A DNA stretch of 64,000 bases from Planococcus wigleyi (GTDB lineage: Bacteria; Bacillota; Bacilli; Bacillales_A; Planococcaceae), in the NCBI RefSeq assembly GCF_014836985.1, contig NZ_JACSPU010000005.1:1-64000 (forward strand). The letters run 5' to 3'. Under the pieces are notes generated by a model, which was not told where the DNA came from, searched no databases, and saw only the letters and a list, made by a program, of their open reading frames with translations. A program made the translations under genes and the position numbers. The first letter of the stretch is position 1. Each line of letters begins with the position of its first letter. This document shows, piece by piece, positions 1-9,282 of this stretch.

Positions 1-134
1 TCAGTAAGTTTTGCGCGGGCCGTTTTGCGCGGCCGTTGCTGTATGTTGACGTTTTGCTGTTCAGTTTTCAAGGTTCAGTTTGTCGCGCTCACTTGCGACT
101 CAATTAATATACCATGCTTGCATTTAAGAGTCAA
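1..134 (-). promoter_or_regulatory. promoter and leader of a probable rRNA operon leaving the left edge
   Basis: On the minus strand a consensus SigA promoter is visible: -35 TTGACT (129-134), 17-bp spacer, -10 TATATT (106-111). A second TATAAT-like box lies at 164-169. Downstream, running off the left edge, are the phrases AACTGAACCTTGAAAACTGA and a GC-rich stretch, which resemble the anti-termination/processing leader in front of 16S rRNA genes of Bacillales. The rRNA itself is not in the window, so the assignment is inference. Confidence 0.5.
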
Positions 135-248
135 CACTATAAAATAGATTTTCGCACAACTTTATTATAACAGAAAATTCTTAATAAAAAGATTACAAAA
201 ACGTTACAAATTTGAAAGGAAATCCACTCTTTACATTCAATCTTCCCC

Positions 249-425
249 CTAACTTTCAATAGCTTCCCACAGCTGGTCCGCAATTGAAATTCCTTCTATA
301 GAAAGCCCTCTAAAATCTTCAGCTTCTAAGTCTTCAAACCTATTTTCCAATAAACTTTCCTCAATTAAAACCTCAATAGATTTAAAGCTCCTTCTATATA
401 GTAGAAAGCTCAGAAATTCAGTCAA
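249..425 (-). pseudogene. orphan 58-codon frame, possible 3' remnant of a gene
   Basis: An open frame runs from a TTG at 425 to a TAG at 249-251. The product is acidic and protein-like, starting LTEFLSFLLYRRSF and ending ADQLWEAIES. It has no ATG and no ribosome site before the TTG, and the frame also runs back through the pbuG terminator. An AAGGAG sits inside it, about 10 nt before an ATT codon. It looks like the C-terminal tail of a gene whose front is lost, or a chance frame. I do not recognise the family. Confidence 0.25.
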
Positions 426-437
426 CTTAAAAAGAAA

Positions 438-469
438 AAGCCTGCCGTTAAAACCGGCAGACTTTTTTT
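438..469 (-). terminator. pbuG terminator
   Basis: Hairpin CTGCCG (442-447) / CGGCAG (455-460) extended by AAG/CTT pairs and flanked by T-rich tracts, directly after the pbuG stop codon. Confidence 0.8.
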
Positions 470-471
470 GC

Positions 472-1809
472 TTACGCTATGAAAATGAAATAGAGAATGA
501 AAATCACAAACAACCCATACATAATAGGATGAACTTGCTTCCCTTTCCCAGCTACAATCATCGTAATCGGGTAGAAGATAAAACCGATTGCGATCCCTGT
601 GGCAATACTATAACCAAGAGGCATAGCAATCATCGTCAGAAACGCTGGAACGGCAATTTCAAATCTCGTCCAATCTATTTTCCCTAAAGCCGAAACCATC
701 AATACACCTACAATGATTAATGCTGGTGCTGTGACTGCACTTGTGATCACTTCAAGCAGTGGGTAAAAGAAAATCGAAACCAGGAAAAGCAGGCCAGTAA
801 CAACAGCGGCGAATCCTGAACGGGCACCAGCCGCAACTCCTGAAGTGGATTCAATATAGGAAGTTGTTGTTGACGTTCCGAAAATTGCTCCACTTACTGT
901 AGCAATTGAATCAGCCATCAGCGCTTTGCCCGCTCTCGGCAGTTTATTGTCTTTCATTAACCCTGCCTGATTGGCTACAGCTACTAATGTGCCAGCTGTA
1001 TCAAAGAAATCGACGAAGAGGAAAGTCAATACTACTACAAGGAACTGAATGTTCATCAATGAACCGAAGTCGTTGAAAATCGGCTCAAGCGCTACACCAA
1101 AAGTCGGCGCCATGCTCGGTACGTTGAAATCTACAATAGCGCTCGGCAAATTGACGACTCCGAAAATCATTCCAACTATTGCTGCAATCAGTATTCCAAA
1201 AAAGATTCCGCCTTGAACGCCGCGGACCATAAAAATGACTGTGACCACCAAACCAAAGATCGCCAGCAACGCTGAGCCAGCCGAAAGATCTCCGAGCCCG
1301 ACCAAGGTATCGGGATTGCCCACAATAATTCCCGCATTCTGAAACCCGATAAATGTAATGTAAAGCCCAATGCCGGCACCTACCGCATATTTCAATTCAG
1401 CAGGGATAGCATTGATGATCAATTCGCGAAGACCGGTTAACGTAATGAGAATAAATATAAGACCGGAAAACAGTACGCCTGTCAAAGCTGTTTGCCATGG
1501 AATCCCATAAGTCAGAATAACCGTATAAGCAAAGAATGCATTTAAACCCATTCCTGGAGCAAGCGCAATTGGATACTTTGCCAGGATCCCCATAACCAGA
1601 CAACCAATCGCTGCAGCCAAAGCTGTCGCCATAAAGACAGCGCCGTAATCCATCCGTAAAGCATCATCAAGATCCGGAACTGATTCCAGCGTTAACGTCA
1701 ACGGGTTGACGACAAGTATATAAGCCATCGCTAAAAATGTTGTTAAACCTCCGATAATTTCGCGGCGGTAATTCGTCCCCAGTTCTTCAAACTGAAAATA
1801 CTTTTTCAT
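472..1809 (-). CDS. pbuG: NCS2-family guanine/hypoxanthine permease
   Basis: A 445-residue integral membrane purine permease of the NCS2 (AzgA/PbuG) family. It imports hypoxanthine and guanine by proton symport for salvage. The N-terminus MKKYFQFEELGTNYRREIIG and the following TTFLAMAYILVVNP are characteristic of PbuG/PbuO. About a dozen hydrophobic helices cover the whole length, which is normal for the family. The ATG at 1809 has a GGAGG ribosome site at 6-7 nt. A guanine-type riboswitch with terminator precedes it, and the gene sits next to guaA as in B. subtilis. Function is confident; guanine versus hypoxanthine preference rests on family and riboswitch. Confidence 0.93.
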   Translation of the reverse strand: MKKYFQFEELGTNYRREIIGGLTTFLAMAYILVVNPLTLTLESVPDLDDALRMDYGAVFMATALAAAIGCLVMGILAKYPIALAPGMGLNAFFAYTVILTYGIPWQTALTGVLFSGLIFILITLTGLRELIINAIPAELKYAVGAGIGLYITFIGFQNAGIIVGNPDTLVGLGDLSAGSALLAIFGLVVTVIFMVRGVQGGIFFGILIAAIVGMIFGVVNLPSAIVDFNVPSMAPTFGVALEPIFNDFGSLMNIQFLVVVLTFLFVDFFDTAGTLVAVANQAGLMKDNKLPRAGKALMADSIATVSGAIFGTSTTTSYIESTSGVAAGARSGFAAVVTGLLFLVSIFFYPLLEVITSAVTAPALIIVGVLMVSALGKIDWTRFEIAVPAFLTMIAMPLGYSIATGIAIGFIFYPITMIVAGKGKQVHPIMYGLFVIFILYFIFIA

Positions 1810-1849
1810 TCTGATTCCTCCGAATGCCTGCGTATAAATTCTACAAAAG

Positions 1850-2010
1850 AAAAACGCATACAGCAGATTGCCGTATGCGTTCGATTTATCCTTTCACTTG
1901 AAAACTGAAAGGCACCCTACTCTTCACTTGAGCGGATTAAAATCGTAGTCGAGTCATTTACGGTAACTCGGTAGAAACTTTCGGGCCATATCCCCGACAT
2001 TATACGACAA
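1850..2010 (-). promoter_or_regulatory. guanine-type purine riboswitch upstream of pbuG
   Basis: Read on the minus strand, the aptamer (about 1941-2009) carries TATAATG, GGATATGGCCCGAAAG, GTTTCTACC, CCGTAAAT and GACTACGA, the ordered conserved blocks of the purine riboswitch. P1 pairs TCGTA (2003-2007) with TACGA (1943-1947). The nucleotide matching xpt C74 is C (GACTA), which in this class selects guanine/hypoxanthine over adenine. The expression platform is an intrinsic terminator with 12-bp arms at about 1854-1880 followed by a T tract. Bound purine should end transcription before pbuG. Confidence 0.95.
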
Positions 2011-2030
2011 GCTTATTTAATTTCATTAGT

Positions 2031-2059
2031 AATATATCATGTATAAAATGAATTAACAA
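2031..2059 (-). promoter_or_regulatory. SigA promoter of the pbuG riboswitch transcript
   Basis: Minus-strand TTGTTA (2054-2059), 17-bp spacer, TATATT (2031-2036), placed about 25 bp before the aptamer. Confidence 0.65.
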
Positions 2060-2103
2060 GATTAAACACGAACATTTATATAAAATAAGCAAATAAAGTT
2101 CGT

Positions 2104-2134
2104 AAAAAAGATGCCAGCTTAGTTAGCTGACATC
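2104..2134 (-). terminator. guaA terminator
   Basis: Minus-strand hairpin GATGTCAGC / GCTGGCATC with a short A/T loop, followed by TTTTTT, ten bases after the guaA stop. Confidence 0.85.
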
Positions 2135-2143
2135 CTTTGTAGT

Positions 2144-3697
2144 TTATTCCCATTCAATAGTTGCAGGTGGCTTGCTCGTAATGTCATACAGCACACGGTT
2201 GATGTGGTCGACTTCGTTGACCAATCGGACACTGATTTTCTCAAGCACTTCCCAAGGGATGCGTGCCCAGTCAGAAGTCATTCCGTCAATTGATGTGACT
2301 GCACGGATACCGATAGCGTAATCGTACGTCCGGGCATCGCCCATAACACCTACACTGCGCAGATCCGGCAACACAGTAAAGTATTGCCAAATATCACGAT
2401 CGAGACCAGCTTTGCTGATTTCATCGCGTAAAATCCAATCGGATTCACGGACAATCTCCAATTTTTCTTCAGTGACAGCCCCCATGATGCGGATGCCTAG
2501 GCCAGGACCTGGGAATGGCTGGCGCCAAACAATTTCGTCCGGCATGCCGAGCTCTGTCCCTAGAACACGTACTTCATCTTTGAATAATGTATTCAATGGC
2601 TCGATCAATTTAAACTGCATGTCATCAGGCAATCCGCCTACGTTGTGGTGAGATTTGATGGTTTGTGCAGTTGTTGTTCCACTTTCGATGATATCGGTGT
2701 ACAAAGTTCCTTGTGCAAGGAAATCCATGCCTTCCAACTTCGAAGCTTCGTCATCAAAGACATAGATAAATTCATTGCCGATAATTTTGCGTTTTTTCTC
2801 TGGATCCGTAACGCCTTCAAGTTTTTTCATGAAGCGGTCGCGTGCATCGATTTTGATGACGTTCATGTTGAATCCGTCAGCAAAAGTTTTCATAACGCTC
2901 TCGGCTTCTCCTTTGCGAAGTAAACCGTGATCCACGAACATGCACGTCAATTGATCACCAATCGCTTTATGAATCAAGACAGCCACTACGGATGAATCTA
3001 CTCCACCACTAAGTGCGCAAAGAACTTTTTTGTCGCCGACTTCTTCACGAATCTTTTCAATTTCCAAATCGATGTAATTTTCCATCGACCAGTCATCAGT
3101 CATGCCACAAACATCGTAGACGAACTTGCGCAGAAGATCGTTTCCATAAATCGAGTGACGCACTTCCGGGTGAAATTGAACACCGTAGAATCCGCGGCTT
3201 TCGTCAGCCATTGAAGCGATCGGACAGCCAGCACTTGTTCCAATCACATCAAATCCCGGAGGTGCAGCAGTGACCAAGTCACCGTGGCTCATCCAGACAA
3301 TCTGCTCTTCCGGAAGGTCTTTGAAAATCTTGCTCTCTTTCGTCAACTTAAGCTCTGCTTTACCGTACTCGCGGTTTTGGGATTTCTCCACATTTCCTTT
3401 CAAGTGCAACGCCATCAGCTGCATGCCATAGCAAATCCCCAAAATCGGCAAGCCCATTTCAAAAATCGCTTCATCGATAGAAAAAGCGTTTTTATCGTAA
3501 ACAGAATTCGGGCCGCCAGAGAAAATGATCCCCGTAGCGTTCATATCTTTGATTTCTTCAGCTGTGACAGTATGTGGATGCAGCTCACTATAAACACCAA
3601 TTTCACGGATGCGGCGAGTGATCAACTGATTGTATTGACTTCCGAAATCCAAAACGACGATTTTTTTCTGTTCTTTCAACATTGGACTAACTGGCAA
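2144..3697 (-). CDS. guaA: GMP synthase (glutamine-hydrolysing)
   Basis: Converts XMP, ATP and glutamine to GMP in the cytoplasm. The N-terminal class I glutamine amidotransferase domain shows the nucleophile motif GICYGMQLM and HPEVRHS. The ATP-pyrophosphatase domain carries the PP-loop ALSGGVDSS, and the C-terminal dimerisation domain ends KPPATIEWE as in Bacillus. Length matches the 513-residue B. subtilis enzyme. Start is uncertain: I chose the TTG at 3697 because a GAGGTGA ribosome site lies 6 nt before it; an ATG at 3682 and a GTG at 3706 are in frame. It has its own promoter and riboswitch, separate from the upstream transglutaminase operon. Confidence 0.95.
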   Translation of the reverse strand: MPVSPMLKEQKKIVVLDFGSQYNQLITRRIREIGVYSELHPHTVTAEEIKDMNATGIIFSGGPNSVYDKNAFSIDEAIFEMGLPILGICYGMQLMALHLKGNVEKSQNREYGKAELKLTKESKIFKDLPEEQIVWMSHGDLVTAAPPGFDVIGTSAGCPIASMADESRGFYGVQFHPEVRHSIYGNDLLRKFVYDVCGMTDDWSMENYIDLEIEKIREEVGDKKVLCALSGGVDSSVVAVLIHKAIGDQLTCMFVDHGLLRKGEAESVMKTFADGFNMNVIKIDARDRFMKKLEGVTDPEKKRKIIGNEFIYVFDDEASKLEGMDFLAQGTLYTDIIESGTTTAQTIKSHHNVGGLPDDMQFKLIEPLNTLFKDEVRVLGTELGMPDEIVWRQPFPGPGLGIRIMGAVTEEKLEIVRESDWILRDEISKAGLDRDIWQYFTVLPDLRSVGVMGDARTYDYAIGIRAVTSIDGMTSDWARIPWEVLEKISVRLVNEVDHINRVLYDITSKPPATIEWE

Positions 3698-3740
3698 AAC
3701 CTTCACCTCTTCTATTCAATTCAGGTCTCAAAATAGCAAA

Positions 3741-3898
3741 AGAACGCGAAAATTGGACCTCGCGTTCTTCTGCTCTACATCAAAAAGGCGAATGCACATG
3801 TCAAAAAGCATGCGTCATCCACCTTCATAGTCAAGTCATTTCCGGGGACTTGGTAGAGACATCCGATCCATATCACCGGACATATATGAGGGCACCTG
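3741..3898 (-). promoter_or_regulatory. guanine-type purine riboswitch upstream of guaA
   Basis: A second, diverged purine aptamer on the minus strand (about 3821-3897) has GATATGG, GTCTCTACC, CCGGAAAT and GACTATG in order, with P2 arms TCCGGT/ATCGGA and a CATA/TATG P1 core. The specificity base is again C. Differences from the pbuG copy are U48 to C and U63 to G, both flipped-out positions in xpt, and a shorter J1/2. The terminator is AGAACGCG / CGCGTTCT (3741-3769) with a T tract. It should reduce GMP synthase when guanine is plentiful. Confidence 0.88.
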
Positions 3899-3916
3899 TA
3901 ATCTTTAATTTTCTCA

Positions 3917-3945
3917 ATTGTACAAGCTACATGCTGTAAAATCAA
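3917..3945 (-). promoter_or_regulatory. SigA promoter of guaA
   Basis: Minus-strand TTGATT (3940-3945), 17-bp spacer, TACAAT (3917-3922). The -35 overlaps the stop codon of the upstream transglutaminase gene, so guaA starts its own transcript. Confidence 0.7.
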
Positions 3946-6125
3946 CCGCTTGTCCGATTGATTAAATTTTCCCAACTTTCCCTTAACTTAAGCCAGTCAA
4001 CAGATTCAGCATTGCCTCCATAAACTGCACGTTCATATGCTTCGGTCAGCTCAGTCATTTCCCGTGTTCCAAAAAACGAATCAATGTATGCGGCATAGGA
4101 TTTCAAGGTTTGGCCCGGCCTTCTATGGATGCCATACAAATCCAATTGCTTCAAAAGCCGCAAATACGCTTTTTCAAATTGTCCACTCCCACCACCGCTT
4201 TTCCGGTAATAGGAAACCAGTAGCTTGGGCATCCATTTACGGCGAATCTTAAAGAGAACGGATGCAGCAACACTCACTCCAAGCAATCCCCAAATCAATT
4301 TCCAGCGATTTTCTGAAATGAAATCTGCAACGCGTTCTCCAAATGAAGGACCGGCTGCAACAGCCGTTTCTTCTTCCTCAGCTGTTTGAGGATTATCTTC
4401 AAGGGGAAGTTCTTCTGGTTCAGGCTGTACCGGATCTTCCGCATCCAGCTCTAAATCGAAATCGATGGAAGCAGCGCCAGTAAAGCCGATAGTCGGTTCG
4501 AACAGCATCCACCCGACCCCAGGCATATAGGCCTCTACCCAAGAATGGGCATTATTGTTCGTCACTTGATACGTATCAATCTCGCCAGTGGTCCCGATCA
4601 GTTCTCCTTCATTGAAGCCTTTGACCCAACGGGCAGGAATATCCAAAGAACGCAGCATCACTACCATGGAACTGGAAAAATTATCGCAATACCCTCTTTT
4701 GGTTTCAAATAAGAACTGATCTACATAATCCTGATCAGCTTCAGGTACAGGAATATCGGATTGGCTGTATTCAAATCCGGAGATACTGAAATAACGTTCT
4801 ACAGCACGTGTTTTATCATAGACAGTTTCTGCCCCTGCCGTAATTTCAGCAGCCAGGTTTCTGACGCGTTCCGGCAGTTCATTGGGCAATTGCAAGAAAC
4901 GGTCGAAATCGCCCGAAAGCTCTGCTAAATCTTCATCGCTCGTTTCCCGTAATGCAGTTAAACTATAACTGGGCTCATTGAAAGCTATTTCATACACTTC
5001 AGGCTCAAATTCCTGTCCATTCTGATAGGTTTCAAATCGTTGATCTGCCGGGCTGTATTGATAATCCGGTGATTCTTCCATGAAAAAAGAAGCAGTCCCA
5101 TAAGGATAAAGAACAAACGGAAAATCTTGCTCCATCGACAAGATAGCCAAATCCAGTTCTTCTTCAGCCGGATCAAAGCCGGTATCAACCGTTTCGTCAT
5201 TGCCATAGAAGATGGACTCATCTACGTTTTCGGTTAATTCCCATCCTTTTGTCGTGTACACATCTTTCGACTCGACTTTCCAGTACTGCCCTTCTGATAC
5301 CTCTGCATGAAAAGCTACAGTATCGTCACCAATAAAGGATCCACCGAGACGCGAATCATCGACTCCGTATCCGATACGGCCAACATTGCCCCCCATCCCC
5401 GCGCCTCCTTGTCCGGAGAATGAAGTGATAAACGGCACAGGATCAGGCCAAATCGGGCCGGCTTTAGGCAGGTACAAGGCTAAAGCCGTCGATACTGCCA
5501 CCACTAAAACCAGGGGCACGGCAAAGGCAGCCAATTTTTCCGTCCGCTCCAGAATGCGGTGCCCTTCCATCCAACGGGCCAAATGCAATAATCCGGCTAA
5601 AAGCAGGCCGATCACCATGATGCGGACAATTGCCGCGTCTCCGGAATAAGGGCTGAACGTATCCAGGACTGCTATGAAAATGACCGTCAGCAAGTAAAAT
5701 AAAAAGATGCTTAATCTGAAACTTACCCAGTAATGAATCAAATAAATAGCCATCCATAATAAAGTGAAAAATAATACCGTACGGAAAACATCCGTTGTCT
5801 GTGCCCAATTTTGAGACATCAGAGCAGTAAAATTAACACTGAAATCCGTTCGGAGAAATGAAATGGCTTCGCCGGTAAAGAACAAATTCCCTGTATAGAC
5901 GTAGACAATGAACCAGAGAATATAGAGAATTTTGATGGGTCCTGAAAACCACCAAGGCGCTCTCAAGAAAGCCATTAATAAACCGGCAGCGATGAAAAAC
6001 AGAAACAATGCTTTATGGCCCGTTTCAGTCAGTACAATGACGGGCGTCAGCCATTCGGCAAGCATCAGAAAAACCAGCACATACAAAACAGCCATGAACA
6101 GTTTGTTTTTTCTTATGGAAGTCAT
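3942..6125 (-). CDS. membrane transglutaminase-like protein (TgpA/YebA type)
   Basis: A 727-residue protein with about six N-terminal transmembrane helices (to about residue 215), an extracytoplasmic transglutaminase core, one more helix near 615 and a cytoplasmic DUF4129-like tail. The core shows the nucleophile in RGYCDNFSSSM (Cys about 480), NNAHSWVEAY (His about 526) and GWMLFEPT, where the third catalytic position is Glu rather than Asp, as I recall for this family. It overlaps the DUF58 gene by 4 bp and has a GGAGGTGA ribosome site. Order matches B. subtilis yeaC-yeaD-yebA. The substrate is unknown; cell-envelope protein processing is inferred. Confidence 0.85.
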   Translation of the reverse strand: MTSIRKNKLFMAVLYVLVFLMLAEWLTPVIVLTETGHKALFLFFIAAGLLMAFLRAPWWFSGPIKILYILWFIVYVYTGNLFFTGEAISFLRTDFSVNFTALMSQNWAQTTDVFRTVLFFTLLWMAIYLIHYWVSFRLSIFLFYLLTVIFIAVLDTFSPYSGDAAIVRIMVIGLLLAGLLHLARWMEGHRILERTEKLAAFAVPLVLVVAVSTALALYLPKAGPIWPDPVPFITSFSGQGGAGMGGNVGRIGYGVDDSRLGGSFIGDDTVAFHAEVSEGQYWKVESKDVYTTKGWELTENVDESIFYGNDETVDTGFDPAEEELDLAILSMEQDFPFVLYPYGTASFFMEESPDYQYSPADQRFETYQNGQEFEPEVYEIAFNEPSYSLTALRETSDEDLAELSGDFDRFLQLPNELPERVRNLAAEITAGAETVYDKTRAVERYFSISGFEYSQSDIPVPEADQDYVDQFLFETKRGYCDNFSSSMVVMLRSLDIPARWVKGFNEGELIGTTGEIDTYQVTNNNAHSWVEAYMPGVGWMLFEPTIGFTGAASIDFDLELDAEDPVQPEPEELPLEDNPQTAEEEETAVAAGPSFGERVADFISENRWKLIWGLLGVSVAASVLFKIRRKWMPKLLVSYYRKSGGGSGQFEKAYLRLLKQLDLYGIHRRPGQTLKSYAAYIDSFFGTREMTELTEAYERAVYGGNAESVDWLKLRESWENLINRTSG

Positions 6126-7336
6126 TGTCTGCTCACCTCCGTAAACACCGCTGCAAAGTTCTCTGGACTCACACGCCTGACAATAAATCCTTTCGAGCGG
6201 GCAAACTGGTGCACGTCTTCCTCTTTCTTACTTAAAGGTTCACCTTTATTGGCGATGACCAGACAGGTACAATTGCTGAGGCTTTTCGCATTTTTTCGGA
6301 TGGCCTGAACCATGTCTACCGACAATTCGCTGGTCACGTAGAGCAAACTTGATGTATTCATCCGCTGAAGCTCGCGGCCAATGGCCTGTTCTGCCGACTT
6401 GTCCAAGTCATCTTGTACTTTGGCTAAATGATACATGACCCGCTGCAAATGCTCTTCGGTTTGGATAATCGGGAAATAATTTCGAGTGTGTCCGACCGAT
6501 AGATAAGCGACGCTCGAATTGGCGCGGACGATTGACTGCAGAATTGATGCCACAAGCTCCACCTGCAACTCGAATTTTTCTGAACTTCTGCGGTCATCCA
6601 GCAAAAATAAGTCCTGCGACTGGCGGTCTTCGAATTCTTTCGTCCGCAAAGTTTGGGTACGCGCGTATGATTTCCAATGAATCCAGGACACTCGGTCCCC
6701 TGGCTGATAATCACGGATTCCGCTTGCCATGGTGGTATCTTTTACCAGCGTAAAAGGAGCAGCCGTCGATCCTTGATCATAACGGGATTCCATTGGACGA
6801 TAAGCGATTTCCACAGTATTTGGATACACAAGCACCGTTTGTTGAATCGGCAAAAGGCGGCTTTTTTTCACCCATCCAAAAAAATCAGCAATTTCCAGAT
6901 GAACACCTTCCAACACATGCTCACCTCTCGGCATCTGCTCCACAGCATATGTCCAGGAAACCTTTTTCCGAAATCCAGGGACAATCATTTTTTGCTGTTG
7001 GCCAGCCAGCCTCTTATTCAAGGAAGGCGAATTGGTTTGTTCGCTTACCACTGTATAAAGCAAAGGGAAAGGGTACTTTCGGTAAATGGTAGCAGTGGCG
7101 GAAAAATCCCCCCCTTGTCTAACCTGGGCAGTATGTATTTCCCGATTGGCTTCAACGTCCTGCAAAGGATAGAAAGTAAGCAAAATCGAATACAAAATAA
7201 ATGGCAGCGCCATATAAAAAATGAACCAGCTGACAAATCCTCCTTGAAACATGGCAAAAGAAAAAGTAAGGAAAAGAATGAACACCACAAGAATCAGCCG
7301 GCCTGAAAGACCCGTAATTTTTTTCAACCGATTCAT
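6122..7336 (-). CDS. DUF58 domain protein (YeaD-like)
   Basis: 404 residues. Two hydrophobic helices occupy roughly residues 10-55, followed by a beta-rich region and the DUF58 signature with GDRVSWIHWKSYART (about residues 215-230), then a von Willebrand A-like segment. DUF58 proteins are routinely encoded between a MoxR ATPase and a transglutaminase and are thought to act with them in assembly or maturation of envelope components. It overlaps both neighbours by 4 bp, indicating translational coupling. No enzymatic role can be read from the sequence. Confidence 0.85.
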   Translation of the reverse strand: MNRLKKITGLSGRLILVVFILFLTFSFAMFQGGFVSWFIFYMALPFILYSILLTFYPLQDVEANREIHTAQVRQGGDFSATATIYRKYPFPLLYTVVSEQTNSPSLNKRLAGQQQKMIVPGFRKKVSWTYAVEQMPRGEHVLEGVHLEIADFFGWVKKSRLLPIQQTVLVYPNTVEIAYRPMESRYDQGSTAAPFTLVKDTTMASGIRDYQPGDRVSWIHWKSYARTQTLRTKEFEDRQSQDLFLLDDRRSSEKFELQVELVASILQSIVRANSSVAYLSVGHTRNYFPIIQTEEHLQRVMYHLAKVQDDLDKSAEQAIGRELQRMNTSSLLYVTSELSVDMVQAIRKNAKSLSNCTCLVIANKGEPLSKKEEDVHQFARSKGFIVRRVSPENFAAVFTEVSRQ

Positions 7337-8283
7337 TGGCCAACAAGCCTTTGGACAGGCACACGGGTTTTCGCTAAAATACGTTCAGTAATTTCTTCGG
7401 CGGTTATTCCATCATAACGAGCTTCCGACCGCAGCATGATGCGATGGCCGAAAACAAACTTCGCCAAATATTGCACATCATCAGGCGTTACGTAATTTCG
7501 TCCTTTCAATAAAGCATAGGCTTGGGAAGCTTTCATGAGTGCGATGGATCCACGCGGGCTTACCCCCAAATAAACATAGGAATCTTGACGGGTCTGTCTG
7601 GACAAATCAACAATGTAGCTGCGGATGGTTTCGTCCACTTTGATCGTCTTCACCTGTTCCTGCAGTTCCAGCAATTCATTGAGCGAAATGACGGAAGTCA
7701 GTTCTTCAATCGGAGCAGCAGACTGCGCGCGGTTCAACACTTCCATTTCTTCTTTAGGCGTAGGATACCCCATCTTGATTTTCAGCAAAAAGCGGTCGAG
7801 CTGCGCTTCCGGCAACGGATAGGTCCCTTCATATTCGATAGGGTTTTGTGTGGCCATGACAAAGAATGGTTTAGGAATCTGCATTGTGACACCATCAATG
7901 GTCACAGAAGCTTCTTCCATCGCTTCGAGTAGGGAAGATTGTGTTTTCGGGGAGGTTCTGTTGATTTCATCGGCTAAAATGATGTTGCCCATAATTGGAC
8001 CGGGCCTAAAATGGAATTCCATGTCTTTCGGGTTATAAATGGAGACACCGATTACGTCCGATGGAAGAAGATCGGGTGTGAATTGTATGCGCTTAAAATC
8101 TGCTCCTACAGATTTTGCCAATGCACGGACCAACATCGTTTTTCCAACACCGGGAACATCCTCAAGCAGGACATGGCCATGCGACAGCATCGCGACAATG
8201 CTGAGTTCAGCAATATTGCGTTTGCCGATGATGACTTTTTCGATATTATCAATTACCTGTTCCAATCGCTCTTTTGCGTTCAT
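7333..8283 (-). CDS. MoxR-family AAA+ ATPase (YeaC-like)
   Basis: 316 residues. Walker A is LLEDVPGVGKTMLVRAL (about 35-52), Walker B is ILADEINR (about 101-108), followed by the sensor-1 region MATQNPIEYEGTYPLPEAQLD (shown in part by ATQNPIE) and the arginine-finger region SPRGS. MoxR ATPases act as chaperone-like activators of partner VWA/DUF58 proteins. It is the first gene of a three-gene operon with 4-bp overlaps; the ribosome site is GGGGG at 9 nt. About 120 bp upstream separates it from the nadE terminator and should hold the promoter, though I saw no clear consensus. Confidence 0.92.
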   Translation of the reverse strand: MNAKERLEQVIDNIEKVIIGKRNIAELSIVAMLSHGHVLLEDVPGVGKTMLVRALAKSVGADFKRIQFTPDLLPSDVIGVSIYNPKDMEFHFRPGPIMGNIILADEINRTSPKTQSSLLEAMEEASVTIDGVTMQIPKPFFVMATQNPIEYEGTYPLPEAQLDRFLLKIKMGYPTPKEEMEVLNRAQSAAPIEELTSVISLNELLELQEQVKTIKVDETIRSYIVDLSRQTRQDSYVYLGVSPRGSIALMKASQAYALLKGRNYVTPDDVQYLAKFVFGHRIMLRSEARYDGITAEEITERILAKTRVPVQRLVGQ

Positions 8284-8408
8284 CTATGGTTCCCCCAATA
8301 TAAATCAGAAAATGTTTGAATTGTCACAATCTTATCGTAATCATAACGAATAATGGACAAGAACTCAACTACACGGATTGTTTCATCGGACCTTTTTCCC
8401 AAAGAAAA

Positions 8409-8436
8409 AGCAGGGACTCCCAAAGGATCCCTGCTG
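8409..8436 (-). terminator. nadE terminator
   Basis: Minus-strand hairpin AGCAGGGA / TCCCTGCT followed by TTTTCTTT, just after the nadE stop codon. Confidence 0.85.
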
Positions 8437-8440
8437 TTCT

Positions 8441-9271
8441 TCACTTTTTCCAAAAATCATCAAATATTGTAATTGGCAAATGACGTTTATGCTGCGTTCT
8501 CAAATAATAACCTTCCAATTTTTCCTGAGCATCTGTTGGGATCTTTTTGCCTTCCAAATAATCATCGATCATGTCGTAGGTTAATCCAAGAGCCACTTCA
8601 TCTGGAATTGCGGGTTTGTCTTCCTCCAGATCCGCAGTCGGGATTTTCGTGTACAGATGTTCCGGAGAACCAAGTTCCTTCAGCATTGCCCGCCCTTGGC
8701 GTTTGTTTAGGCGGACTAACGGCGTCACGTCAGCAGCGCCATCTCCGAATTTCGTGTAAAATCCAGTGATGGCTTCCGCAGCATGATCCGTTCCCAATAC
8801 CACTGCATTATGCATCGCCGCTACTGAATATTGGGCTTTCATCCGTTCACGCGCTTTTTCGTTGCCTTTAATAAAATCGGTCAATTCAATACCGGCCGCT
8901 TCCAATGCGCGGTCACTGGCATCAACAGCTTCTTTGATATTAATCGTGTACACTTTCGTCGGCTGAATAAATTCCAGCGCATCTTTCGCATCGTGTTCAT
9001 CGAATTGGACGCCGTACGGCAATCGCACTGCGTAAAATCCGTACGTATTATCCCCTGTTTCTTCATTCAACTGATCGACAGCCATCTGAGCCATCTTTCC
9101 AACTAATGTAGAATCTTGTCCACCAGAAATCCCCAATACGTATCCTTTTAAAAACGAATGGTGCTTCAGGTATTCTTTCAAAAATGAAACGGTACGCTCG
9201 ATTTCTTCTTTTGCTTGAATGGAAGGCTGAACTTTCAGCTCTTCAATGATTTGCTGCTGTAAAGTAGACAT
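8441..9271 (-). CDS. nadE: NH3-dependent NAD(+) synthetase
   Basis: 276 residues. Adenylates nicotinate adenine dinucleotide and amidates it with ammonia to give NAD. The N-type ATP-pyrophosphatase loop GISGGQDST lies at 47-55, and the conserved tail region includes [10 protein letters not shown], as in the B. subtilis enzyme. There is no glutaminase domain, so it is the ammonia-dependent form. Start ATG at 9271 has GGAGGAG 4 nt upstream. It begins 11 bp after pncB, forming a two-gene NAD salvage operon. Confidence 0.95.
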   Translation of the reverse strand: MSTLQQQIIEELKVQPSIQAKEEIERTVSFLKEYLKHHSFLKGYVLGISGGQDSTLVGKMAQMAVDQLNEETGDNTYGFYAVRLPYGVQFDEHDAKDALEFIQPTKVYTINIKEAVDASDRALEAAGIELTDFIKGNEKARERMKAQYSVAAMHNAVVLGTDHAAEAITGFYTKFGDGAADVTPLVRLNKRQGRAMLKELGSPEHLYTKIPTADLEEDKPAIPDEVALGLTYDMIDDYLEGKKIPTDAQEKLEGYYLRTQHKRHLPITIFDDFWKK

Positions 9272-9282
9272 TTGACTCCTCC

